64,000 bases of DNA from Lineus longissimus (taxonomy: Eukaryota; Nemertea; Pilidiophora; Heteronemertea; Lineidae): positions 20,214,501 to 20,278,500 of the forward strand of contig NC_088311.1 in NCBI RefSeq assembly GCF_910592395.1. Direction: 5' to 3'. This document shows positions 38,111 to 48,190 of the stretch, in pieces (the first letter of the stretch is position 1; each line of letters starts with the position of its first letter). The notes beneath the pieces are model-generated. The model was not told the DNA's origin and ran no database searches. It saw nothing but the letters and a program-made list of their open reading frames with translations. Both the position numbers and the translations under genes were made by a program.

Positions 38111-38864
38111 ACTATCACCTCTCACTTACATGTAAAAGGACAGCATTTGTCAATCCCAATGGTGTCTTTTTATAGAAAGGTTCTTCTGTTTCCTAAACTT
38201 GCTCATCTTACAACACCTACCTTCTATGATGGTTTTAGAGAGAACATATCTGTTTAAGTATCAGCTTGAATTGGGACATGGTACGCTAAATCAAATGTGT
38301 TGATAGCAGCATTGAGACGAGATATAAACCCTGTCCCCTCCACCATAGATTAAATCCATAGTCAATGAAGGAAAATAAGGCTGCTCCATGCCCTAGTCAA
38401 TTTATTGACCATCGACGTGTTGCAAACTTGGAGACATCTGAATTGCAGCACAAGATTTCAGGGCAGGGATCGATATAACCCGCTGATAACATTTGATAAT
38501 CCTGGTGGTATGAAAACAAGGATGTGGCAAGGGGACAATGAGATTATTATTCAACCCTTATGCCATCATGCCTGCAGCATATTTTGAACGGCCTGTAGTC
38601 AGCGGATGGGTATACAATTACAATGACCAAAAAACATGAAGCCATAGTCATACTCTTGTGGTTGCTGCGAACCGTCTGCATGGACTGGCTTAAAGTTACA
38701 AGGAATCGAAATTCCTGGTTCTTCAAAGTCCTTTGAATGAGACTTGAAACCACGAAACTCTTACACCTGAGTGCCAATGGTAGGCTTGAGGAATCATCAG
38801 AAGTTGTCCGCTGAAAACTCTCATTGACCATGGCTCTATTCTTTCTAATCAAATCCACTCTCAT

Positions 38865-39021
38865 TAGGGACACCCTCAGGACTGACAAGTACTGTCATTT
38901 GAGGTGTCTTGCTTAGAGAGGTCAAATTGAATGGAAACTACCACTTTGGGACCAAAACTAGTGTCCTTTAGAGAGGGTGTTCTTTATTATATAGAGAGGT
39001 GTCCACTAGGGAGATTCCACT
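38865..39021. mobile_element. CAGT-type MITE, opposite orientation
   Basis: Contains GACACCCTCAGGACTGACAA, GGTCAAATTGAATGGAAAC, GGGACCAAAACTAGTGTCC and ends GAGATTCCACTG, i.e. the same family as 14965-15147 and 52923-53081 read in reverse. Its right end forms one arm of the palindrome at 38974-39066. Confidence 0.7.
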
Positions 39022-39066
39022 GGAATCTCCCTAGTGGACACCTCTCTATATAATAAAGAACACCCT
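38974..39066. repeat. Perfect palindrome, 46-bp arms, 1-base spacer
   Basis: 38974-39019 is the exact reverse complement of 39021-39066 (centre GATTCCA-C-TGGAATC). The right arm is followed directly by the inverted copy (39067-39138) of the segment at 38039-38110. Confidence 0.9.
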
Positions 39067-39138
39067 GATAATTGTCAATTTCACTTGAAATAGCCACTCT
39101 GGTACCAAATGCAGTGTCATTTTTTTAGATGGTGTTCG
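39067..39138 (-). repeat. Right, inverted copy of the 72-bp duplication
   Basis: Exact inverted copy of 38039-38110, including a run of seven T for seven A. It abuts the palindrome at 38974-39066 without any spacer. Confidence 0.85.
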
Positions 39139-42100
39139 TAGGCCTATGTAGGCCTACTGCTTATCTAGTACATGTACCAATCGCTTCCTGATAGATATTT
39201 ATGTCTTGTCCAGTCGACTGAGAAAGACAATTTCCGCCCAGCGTTCAGTTCAATTAGCCTGCAGAGTCCGCCTTAGCAATTCCGCAATATTGACAAGTTT
39301 TAAGCCAGGGTGATTATTCCTACATATCCTAACTGGAAATGATACACGGATGCTGGATACAATTGGAATGGCAGTGTTGTTGGATTCTGTTTAACTTGTA
39401 TTATGTACCATGTAAATATGTAAGTTTTGGTTGAATTTACAAATGACACTATATCCCCTGGACAACACCAGATCAGGGTTCTAACCAGGCCTTTTTCGCG
39501 GGTCATCACATGTGGGGGGGGGGGGGGGGGGAGGGCACCAACATCACAAAATCCTTTCTGTTGCACCCAGGGACTGACATGTTCTCCACTCCAGGATCTT
39601 TTGATGTAGGTTGTCTCGCCTGAAAATAAATCTAAGCCTTTCCATTGCAGCTTGCCATCTGCAGACTCATTCAATTTCCAGGTGACACATTAGACAGTTT
39701 ACATATTGTACATGTGGAGGAGAAAATGTTAATTTCAGTTGTTCTGAGTTAAAAGAGTTTTAGGTGTACCTTTCACTGTGGACCCACTGTTCGTACACAC
39801 AGACTTACAACTGTGGCACAAACAGCAACCAATCAAAGGTTCATCAGCCTGGGTTGTGAAAGTGTCATACACTACAGAACAAAACTGTTTACATAACAAG
39901 GAACAGAACCAGAAAAGAAATGTTCAAGTTAGAGAACAATGTTACCCTGTAGTATGCAATAGGAAACTCAACTGGCTGAAGAAACAGAAAATGGTGAAAG
40001 TACATACTCACGATACAGCACACTTTTTTCTCTATCGCCCTGTCTTTTTTCATGAACATGTATGTCATACTGACAGGCCAATGCAATTCCTTTTAGATGT
40101 TAAGCAGAGTGCTGCACCCTGCCTTTTGAGACAGTGCCCATTTCCGCCCTGCCTTTACAGATCACTGGCTGAAACACTTACATGTAGATTAGTAGATATG
40201 ATAAAGAAACCATGACTTTTCAATCAGGAATATCAGCAAGTCTGTCTTTCATTCATCTTTTTGTGTTCCCAAACTACGTTCGACGAAATACTCAGAAACG
40301 GAGACAATCAAACTATTGCCTGCCCACTGGTCAATCACGGGCCATAAACGTACATTCTATATACACATATGGAAAGAAGACTCCCCCCCCCCGAGAAGGA
40401 GCATGATTGCAATAACCTGTCATTCTCTGACAAGTACACCCCTCCTCCAAGTAGGCATGCCGCATAGGCTCTGAAGAGCAAACTACACGATTAACTAGGC
40501 CTACTGGTCAGATATATTTTTTAAAAGAATTATCGGAAAACATTCAAGAGGGGGAGCTGAGGCTGCATCAGTGACATCATTTCCAATGTTAGTACCGAGA
40601 CCTTGGGAATCACCGACACTGGGGTGGGGAGTTGGACTTGGGCCGGGGATCCGTTAAGACAGTGACATTGTTACGCCAATGTCCCCCGTTGCAATCTATA
40701 GACGACTTTCGATAGTCGGACAGTCACCGGCTAATAACAAAAATTATTGTACGCATCCTGTCTGACAGCACATCATGCCGTGGACGTGTCTCGGACTTGG
40801 CCTCTACACTTTCGCTTTTTAACGGGCTGGCCCAGCAAACCAATGAATTTTTCCTCTTTCAAACTATATCAAATGGCCAACAGTTAAAATCACATGGACC
40901 GTGTGACTTAAAATGCCCAACCCAACACTGACCAGCCATCCAAAACGTCAATAACGCCAACTCGTTCATTGAATTGTCATTGTGTACACAATACATGCTA
41001 TGCTTATGGGTCTACATTGTACACATGGTATACACATAGCGTACACACACATGAAAAAAGCCAGAGCACCCAGCAGTTTACGGTGGTGTTTACGGCCTGT
41101 CAAAATTTTCGATTGCTATAAAAAGGCGTTGTCATATCGCCCGTACCTTGAAATTTAATCCTGTTTAGTATTATGCAACAAATCACACGTTTTCACACTG
41201 AAAACAGTAGTTTTGTAAGAGAACTATCCACAAATTCGAGCAGAAACAAAACTCGGCTCGGAACATGGATAAACTTCCGTGTATCAATCCGCCACTTCCG
41301 TCAAACCTTTTACCTTATAATTCAATAACTGGATATTCATCGAAAACATTTCTTAATCTAAGACATATATGAATGTTTATGACATCCTAAAATAGGTTAT
41401 TTTTAGTAATAAATTGTGCTGATAAGAATCAAATTATGTGTTGTTTGATCGCGGATTGACATATAACACAGGTGCTCTTCGGTCACCATTTTCACTCAGA
41501 TTTTCATTTTTCTGCCCAAATTTCTCAATTTTTGATCTTCCCTTTCACTATTTATGGTAATTGAGCTGCTTGATTTGAGAAATCTAGTATGTGTTGATAT
41601 TGGTAAACAAAAATAAACGCATAGTCGTTTGATTGATGTTGAAATATGTGATTTTTCGTAAAAAAGTGGGAGCCAATGACAGTCACAGGCATGCAGTCAG
41701 TGGCACAGTGCAGATGTGGAGTCGAGTGTGGTATATGTAGGCCTATAATGAATAGTCAGTATAGCACTGTCTCAGTGTCTGTACTTTCATTGACTGTACT
41801 CTGTAGAAGTGTATATGTAAGCTTGCATTGTGAGTAACACTAACAGCCTGGGACATGTCTCGGGGCGTCATGCGCTGTCTGTGAATGAATGTGATGTCTG
41901 ATGACACTGATGCTATTTTTGTATGAATGAAAGTGAAGGCGGTAGTTGTGCTAACCTGTGTTTTACTCCATTGATTAGGCAACTTGGCCCTGGTGATTGC
42001 ACTGTTCCGCACCCCAAATGCAAGACATTTGGAGACTGTGCAGCTCCATACCTTTAAAAAACAACCCCCTGATTCCTGCTGACCAGCGGCAGGGTGTATT

Positions 42101-42466
42101 CACTAGTTGCATGTTGCTTTACTACTTTTAGGGCAATGGTCAAAAATCATTTGTTGAGGCAAGCCTTTTTCACCACTTTAACAGGGTCTGAGAGTGGAGG
42201 ACCTGCTGATTAATACATCATTTACATGCATAGTAATTTAAGCTGTCCCTCCCCCATGATTGATGATTAGTGTTGACCTAAGTCAGGACAAGCAGTCAGG
42301 ACAGTAGGCCTAACTGCTGAGTTGGACCCCCGCTTGGACCATCCATCCTACATCATTCATATATACTGTTTTTCAGGTCAGACTCAGAATGGGACAAGAC
42401 ATCCGGATGACATGACATCAGATATCTGACCTCTGATATCGGCGGAGAAGTCAGAAAAATGTGACC
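39139..42466. other. Upstream region of TM2D1; no other gene recognised
   Basis: Contains a run of about 18 G at 39513-39530. Frames at 39300-40406 carry no recognised domain. TTTTTCAG at about 42368-42375 is a plausible acceptor just before the TM2D1 start, so the first TM2D1 exon may have an upstream non-coding partner here. No promoter element could be assigned. Confidence 0.4.
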
Positions 42467-44630
42467 ATGCCAAGTTTAGCGAAGTTTGTTGCTACTCTTT
42501 TGGTGGTTTGTTCATTCATCAGCTGCCAGACATCGGATAAAAATGATAAAACGACAGCTGAGGGACTCAAATGTGATGAGCTCCGGATGGGACAGTATCC
42601 TTTTTGAATTGAAAACTGCAGTAATTAGTACTTTCTTGTGACACTAAATAAATCACCATGATTGGCAGACTTGAAACGGACTCAAAACACAATCAAGGCC
42701 TCAAACTGGGCATGCCAGTCACCTAAATGATAGCAATTTGTCCTCCAGATTCCTGCCTGCAGTCCCCTTTAAAAAATATTCTTTAATTGCCATCTAGTAC
42801 TTCAACATCAGAGAATGTTCACAATGTTTAAAAGAATGTTGAAGTTTTAGAACGTTTTGTCCAAAACACATAAAACAATCTTCCTTAGTCTGTTCTTTGA
42901 TATAAATGTGATGAACCCATCATTGATTTCAAAACTCAACAGCCGGCCGGCTGCAGCAAAAACAAGCGTTCAGTTCCTGGTAAGTTGCCATCAATTGCCA
43001 TGGTTACGAGTTGGAATAAGTGTGTGAAAATGATTGAACTCTACGTCTCAAGTTCATTCATCATGATGTCACATGGTTCGTTCGTTTTAGGAACGGAGCT
43101 CCATGTTCTAAATAAATGGGGGTCCTCAGGAGAATTCTATAGAATTTCAGGTTTTTTGTCACTCACCATTTACTGCAGAGAGAGGGTTTTGTGCGATTCA
43201 TTTCCAGGGGCAGGTTCTTACTAAATATATTTTTTAAAGAGTGACAAGAAAAGATTTAGTCCAAAAGAAGTAATGTGCTGTTATATACAGCGCTGGTGTA
43301 GGATCATATTGGTAGAATTTTTGTTTTAACTCATTTATCACCTTGATAGTGTTGATAATTTTTTTTTGTTTTTCAGTGAAATGTTATCCAGCAGAAGGTG
43401 TTGTTTGTAATGGGGGTGATGATTTCTTTACCAAGGAAGTGCCTTGTGAATGGACGTAAGTTTCCTAATTATCAAAGAATACCAAGATTCAAATAAAGAT
43501 TGACGGACACCTTGACTGATGAATGTACGTTTTGAATGTTAGAAAAAGTGTAATTATCTCAATTTTTGACCTGCTTGCACTGTCTAGAATGAGGGTCACT
43601 AATATTATCTCTATTTTTAACCAAGTTGCGCTGTCTAGACGACCTGGTATCCAGTTTTTGAAAAACACTTTTATTTTCTTTCAGGGAAGGTAAATCCTTT
43701 GAGACCGCATTGCTTCTATCCATTTTCCTGGGGATGTTCGGCATTGACCGATTCTACCTCGGATACCCAGCTTTAGGTATGAAGTTCCTTCCAAACCCTT
43801 GGAAGTATTGTGTATACTGGTTAGGGGGTTCAGAAATGGACAAGGTGACAAGTGGAGGGATGTTGCTTTACCAATGACAACATTCAGCATTGTTGCACTT
43901 GATAAAAATCGGATATTGAATGGAAGATGCGCTTGGCATCAGATTGCAAAGCGAATATCCCCAAAAACTTTGTTAAAGGAAATTAAACCTGTCATGAAAG
44001 GCTTATGAAATTAGGAAGTTTTGAATTTTCAAGATGTTTTTATTAAACAATCTGAATTTCACCAGTTTGCAATGTTTCTTTCTCTTCACTTCCAGGCTTG
44101 TTGAAATTCTGTACCCTTGGCTTCATGTTTCTGGGACAACTTGTCGACATTCTCCTAATTGCGATGCAGGTAAGAGAACTTGGTTGGAGTGGCTTGCTGT
44201 TGACCATACCTGAGATAATATCTGGAGCAGACTCTTGTCCTTTCATCTGCCTTCAGTTAGCAAGCTTATAAAGTTAGCACCATCCAGGGGTGGAGTTTTT
44301 CTTGCTAATTAATGATGGGCAAAATAATAAAGTGTCGGATCCAATGTTCGTGGGTTAAAACCTCTGTCTGGTAGCCTCATTATCCTTCACAGGTCTTTTT
44401 TATTTGAGCGCTGAAATGAACGCAGCCACTTTATATCCCAGTGTGCTAATTTGACAGCTGTTGTGAAGGGCTTGGGACCCTAGTCAGTGGAATACACTAT
44501 AAAAACCACCATCATTTATCAATTTTACTTGCAGGTTGTTGGACCAGCTGATGGATCTAACTACATCATCGACTATTATGGTGCTAAGATTACGAAGGTG
44601 ATGCGGGACAATGACACTGATCTATTCTGA
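42467..44630 (+). CDS. TM2D1: TM2 domain-containing protein 1 (TM2D1), six exons
   Basis: Coding exons: 42467-42594, 42900-42979, 43377-43455, 43685-43776, 44096-44169, 44535-44630. They sum to 549 nt, 182 residues plus stop; human TM2D1 is slightly longer, about 207. Order: signal peptide (residues 1 to about 20, hydrophobic FVATLLVVCSFISC), Cys-containing luminal part (KCDELRMGQY, KCDEPIIDFKTQQP, VKCYPAEGVVCNGG), then the TM2 domain: helix LLLSIFLGMFGI, the DRF loop (GIDRFYLGYPALG), helix LVDILLIAMQVVG, and the TM2D1-type tail GSNYIIDYYG. Family: TM2D1 (beta-amyloid binding protein BBP; fly amaretto) and its two paralogues, linked to Notch-related phenotypes in flies. An in-frame TGA at 42434-42436 supports the start. 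Introns 2-5 are GT-AG with matching phases. Intron 1 is exceptional (see separate entry). YPALGLLKFCTLGF favours TM2D1 over TM2D2/3. Confidence 0.93.
42595..42899 (+). other. TM2D1: U12-type intron of TM2D1 with non-AG 3' end
   Basis: The donor GTATCCTTTTT matches the U12-type consensus RTATCCTTT exactly. Near the other end TTCCTTAGT (42881-42889) resembles the U12 branch-site consensus TTCCTTRAC; its A at 42887 lies 12 bases from the intron end. The frame requires exon 2 to start at 42900 (CA|A TAT AAA TGT = QYKC), leaving an intron that ends TTCTTTG. No AG in the vicinity gives the required phase and keeps the conserved YKCDEPIIDFKTQQP. Either a GT-TG minor intron or a single missing base (TTTAG) explains it. 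Confidence 0.75.
44335..44523 (+). mobile_element. SINE, 5'-truncated, in TM2D1 intron 5
   Basis: Starts within a tRNA-like B-box region (GTTCGTGGGTTAAAACC). It ends with the tail GTTGTGAAGGGCTTGGGACC ... GTGGAATACACTATAAAAAC, the AAGxGCTTxGxxxCxxxGTGxAAxxxxCTATAxAAA pattern of LINE-derived SINE tails. The SINE at 56835 ends in a related tail. Confidence 0.65.
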
Positions 44631-45157
44631 ACATTAGCAATAACTTTTGAGGACGAAGTCAAGCTGTTTGGTTTCATTGTCTCAAACAAAATCCACGAGT
44701 CAAGATGTGAGATTGTTTTTTATCAATTAGGACAAAGAGAGACTGCATTATTCACGAATAGATGATGAATTGGTCTGTGGTATCTGTGTGCATTGAGTCT
44801 AAAATTGAAGTTCAAATGTGATATGAGCTGACCATAAACCGAAAATTCATGGATTGATTTTGGATGCCTCTGTCCACAGCTGGCATATCTGTGTGTTCAG
44901 TGATGCTGCATTGGAGTGCTTCAAATGAGACCGTTGTGTAACTCGTTCCATTGAGACTATAAAAACTGGTGATAACATCAGAAAAAAGGAAAATCCTACT
45001 TCTTCTATTATATCATCCCTTATTACAAGAATAAGATCACTTATTTTATGAATATGGGACCTTGGTGCGTGTATTATTATGGCTATTGTATAAATAGATA
45101 TCAAAGCTTTCACAACATTATGTATATAAAGTTCCTTCATTCCAAGTATTTATTTGT

Positions 45158-45163
45158 AATAAA
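45158..45163 (+). terminator. TM2D1: TM2D1 polyadenylation signal AATAAA
   Basis: AATAAA 528 bases after the TM2D1 stop, followed by TGTGTGTTTTT (a GU-rich downstream element) about 20 bases later. It is the best candidate 3' end of the gene. Confidence 0.65.
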
Positions 45164-45383
45164 TCGTCTTGAAAGCATTTGTGTGTTTTTCCCTCTCTTC
45201 CGACTATAAAAATGAAATGGCTGTACAGTTTCTCCTGAGACGTCATAGGATGCTTGTACAAGAAGGATGCTAGTGAATGGGCTATGCACTGACCACATTG
45301 AAAAGAGCTAATACTGTGCTCTCAAACCCCCCAGTCAAAGCACAAGTGTCTCTGCTGTACGTGAAGTGGTTTCAGAAAGCCAT

Positions 45384-45900
45384 GATCAGTTGAGAGAGGG
45401 TCCTTGATGTTTGCGAATGGTTGTGACAAGCCGATAGGATCAGTTGAGAGAGGGTCCTTGATGTTTGCAAATGGTTGTGACAAGCCCATAGGATCAGTTG
45501 AGAGAGGGTCCTTGATGTTTGCGAATGGTTGTGACAAGCCCATAGGATCAGCTGAGAGAGGGTCCTTGATGTTTGCGAATGGTTGTGACAAGCCCATAGG
45601 ATCAGTTGAGAGAGGGTCCTTGATGTTTGCGAATGGTTGTGACAAGCCCATAGGATCAGTTGAGAGAGGGTCCTTGATGTTTGCGAATGGTTGTGACAAG
45701 CCCATAGGATCAGTTGAGAGAGGGTCCTTGATGTTTGCGAATGGTTGTGACAAGCCCATAGGATCAGTTGAGAGAGGGTCCTTGATGTTTGCGAATGGTT
45801 GTGACAAGCCCATAGGATCAGTTGAGAGAGGGTCCTTGATGTTTGCGAATGGTTGTGACAAGCCGATAGGATCAGTTGAGAGAGGGTCCTTGATGTTTAA
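45384..45900. repeat. 54-bp minisatellite, about 9.5 near-identical copies
   Basis: The unit starts GATCAGTTGAGAGAGGGTCC and contains TGTTTGCGAATGGTTGTGAC. Copies start every 54 bases from 45384 to 45870 with only single-base variants (e.g. CCGATAGG/CCCATAGG). Because 54 is a multiple of three, long frames stay open on both strands with an 18-residue period; this follows from the repeat and is not evidence of a protein. It lies between the convergent ends of TM2D1 and DDX24. Confidence 0.95.
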
Positions 45901-46084
45901 GAAATGATTCTGACATGGCTAGGATCAGTTGTGAGAGGGTCCTTGACGTTTATGAGGATCAGTAATTGTGAGAGGGTCCTTGAAGTTTATGAATGGTTGT
46001 GACATGGCTAGGATCAGTTGAGAGAGTCTCCTTGATCTTAAAGAAGTGGTTGTGATATGGCCAGGATCAGCTGTGAGAGGAGGG

Positions 46085-46290
46085 AGATCAATGGCAGTGA
46101 TAGTGGTAGAGCACGGGCCTCAATCAGGTGGTCATTGGTTCACCTCTCAGAAGGATCACTGCTGTTTCGTCTTTGTGCCATTGAGCAAGACACTTTTACC
46201 ATACATTGCTTTGTCCTTGTAATGAGACACAGAACCAAGTTCCCTTCTATATGTTGCATACATCAGGGCAAACAAGACTCCACCTACTGA
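46085..46290 (+). mobile_element. tRNA-derived SINE
   Basis: The head has an A-box-like AGTGGTAGAGCACGGG and a B-box-like TGGTTCACCTCTC. It is followed by a conserved-looking body (CATTGAGCAAGACACTTTTA, CATTGCTTTGTCCTTGTAAT). A second copy lies at 47085-47290. Confidence 0.7.
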
Positions 46291-47084
46291 GAAACACGAT
46301 TAGCTTGCATTGGACGCTTCCTGGCAGACTGAGTCACAAGGCCAATAAAAACCCAACAATTGTAAACTACCTGTAGCGGCATGCAAAAAACCCACCCCGT
46401 GCCTTTGAGGAGGATACTCCCACGAGATTAACATCTCCAAGCACAGAGCAAATGCTTCAGAAATAGAAGAGTTACGAGGGGGTCCTTTATACTGTTTACG
46501 AATGGTTGTGACAAGGCAATAGGATCGGTTGTGAGGGGGTCGTTGATGTTTGCGAATGGTTGTGACAAGCCGATAGGATCAGTTGAGAGAGGGTCCTTGA
46601 TGTTTGCGAATGGTTCTGACGTGGCGATCAGTTGTGAGAGGGTACTTTGATGTTTATAAATGGTTTTGACAAGGCCAGAGGATCAGTTGTGAGAGGGTCC
46701 TTGATGTTTAGGAATGGTTCCGACATGACTAGGATCAGTTGTGAGAGGGAATTTTGATGTTTATAAATGGTTTTGACAAGGCCCTTGATGTTTATGCATG
46801 GTTCTGACATGGCTAGGATCAGTTGTGAGAGGGAACTTTGATGTTTATTGTTGTGACAAGGCCAGAGGATCAGTTGAGAGAGGGCCATTGATGTTTATGA
46901 ATCCATTGGATTAGTTGAGAGAGGGCCCATAATGTTTATAAATGGTTGTGAGAAGGCTTGGATCAGCTATCAAGGGAAGGTCCTTGATGTTTATGAATGG
47001 ATGTGACAAGGCTATGATCAGTTGAGGGTCTCCTTGATCTCAAAGAAGTGGTTGTGGTATGGCCAGGATCAGTTGTAAAAGGAG

Positions 47085-47290
47085 TGAGATTAGTGACATA
47101 GTGGTTGGAGCACTGTCCACTGTGCTCATTAGCAGGAGGTTGTGGGTTGGATTCTTGAAAGGACCGCTGTTGCTTTGTCTTTGTGTCCTTGAGCAATACA
47201 CTTTACCCCACATTGCTTTGTCTTTAGAATGAGACGTAAAACCGAGGTTCCTTGTATCTGGTGCATATGCCAGGGCAAGCTCAGCATTCA
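47085..47290 (+). mobile_element. tRNA-derived SINE, second copy
   Basis: Head ATAGTGGTTGGAGCACTG with B-box-like GTGGGTTGGATTC. Body CCTTGAGCAATACACTTTAC, CATTGCTTTGTCTTTAGAAT and GGCAAG match the copy at 46085-46290. Both lie inside the degenerate minisatellite zone. Confidence 0.7.
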
Positions 47291-48091
47291 ATGTGAGAAA
47301 CATGAGTAGCTTGCAATGGACTGCTTCTTGCTTTGTATTTGCAATGTGTGGTGCAGTGTGCTGTGGTTAGGGGCCAGGAATCCTTGCCCATTGCATCAGT
47401 CTTCAGCATGCTATTTAAGCCATAGGTAGAGATAGGATTAGTGAGCACCAGACTGTTTACTCATGACATTGGATTTGCACACTGCCCCTTTATGGGCTCA
47501 ATCTTCACCAATATCTCAATCATTTGGCACGGAGTCACAAGGTATCCAGTTCTTGGAGGCCTCCGCAGAAAGGTCATGAAGTGGTCGAGACATAGCCAGG
47601 ATCAGTTGCGAGAGCTTCTTTGCTGTTTATAAAGTGGCTTCGACATGGCAAGGACCAGTCGAGAGGAGATCCTTGCTGTTGATCAATGTGGCTGTGGCTT
47701 AGCAAAGGCCTCTCCAGAGGCAGTCCTTGATGTTTATCAAGTGGTTACAAACTGCTCAGGATCATTGTAGGAGCAATCTTAAACTTCATCTTGGTAGCGA
47801 CTTACACATCAAGAGTTTTGTGAAAATGTCTTTTCTGCGGTCATCGAAAAGCTGGAGTGCCCCCCCCCCCGAGGTTCAAAGGGTCCTTGTTACAAGACCA
47901 CTTGTGGGAGCACCTTTACTGGTTGTGACATGGCAAGGCAAGTGATGGTCCTCGCTATTGATAAAGTGGTTGTGACATGCCCTTGACCTGAAATGAATTG
48001 GCCAGTGCTCCACTTGAGAATACAAATGACAGCAGACGATTAAAAACTAAGGAAAGACAAAGAGGATATAAGGAATATCTTTTTTATAAGA

Positions 48092-48097
48092 TTTATT
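48092..48097 (-). terminator. DDX24: DDX24 polyadenylation signal AATAAA
   Basis: AATAAA on the minus strand, 94 bases beyond the DDX24 stop codon (48191-48193). Best candidate for the gene's 3' end. Confidence 0.65.
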
Positions 48098-48190
48098 TAC
48101 TCAAATGACTCAAACCCACATTTTTATTTTGAACTGTTCATTTTAATAGACCAATCATATCCTGATTATCAAATTATATCCAACAACTCA

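Larger units (their letters stand above)
45901..47960. repeat. Degenerate continuation of the 54-bp minisatellite with SINE insertions
   Basis: Diverged units (GGATCAGTTGTGAGAGGGTC, TTGATGTTTATGAATGGTTG, GACATGGCTAGGATCAG) continue at 45910-46080, 46480-47080 and 47590-47960. They are interrupted by two tRNA-derived SINEs. Unit length varies more than in the fresh array. Confidence 0.75.

Noticed and set aside
39778-40215. 145-codon open frame, plus strand
   Set aside because: Begins at GTG, and its composition and Cys/His content show no known pattern. No support for splicing.
45322-45907. Long open frames on both strands with an 18-residue repeat
   Set aside because: They come from a 54-bp minisatellite whose unit length is a multiple of three and which lacks stops. 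There is no start context, splice signal or non-repetitive coding part.
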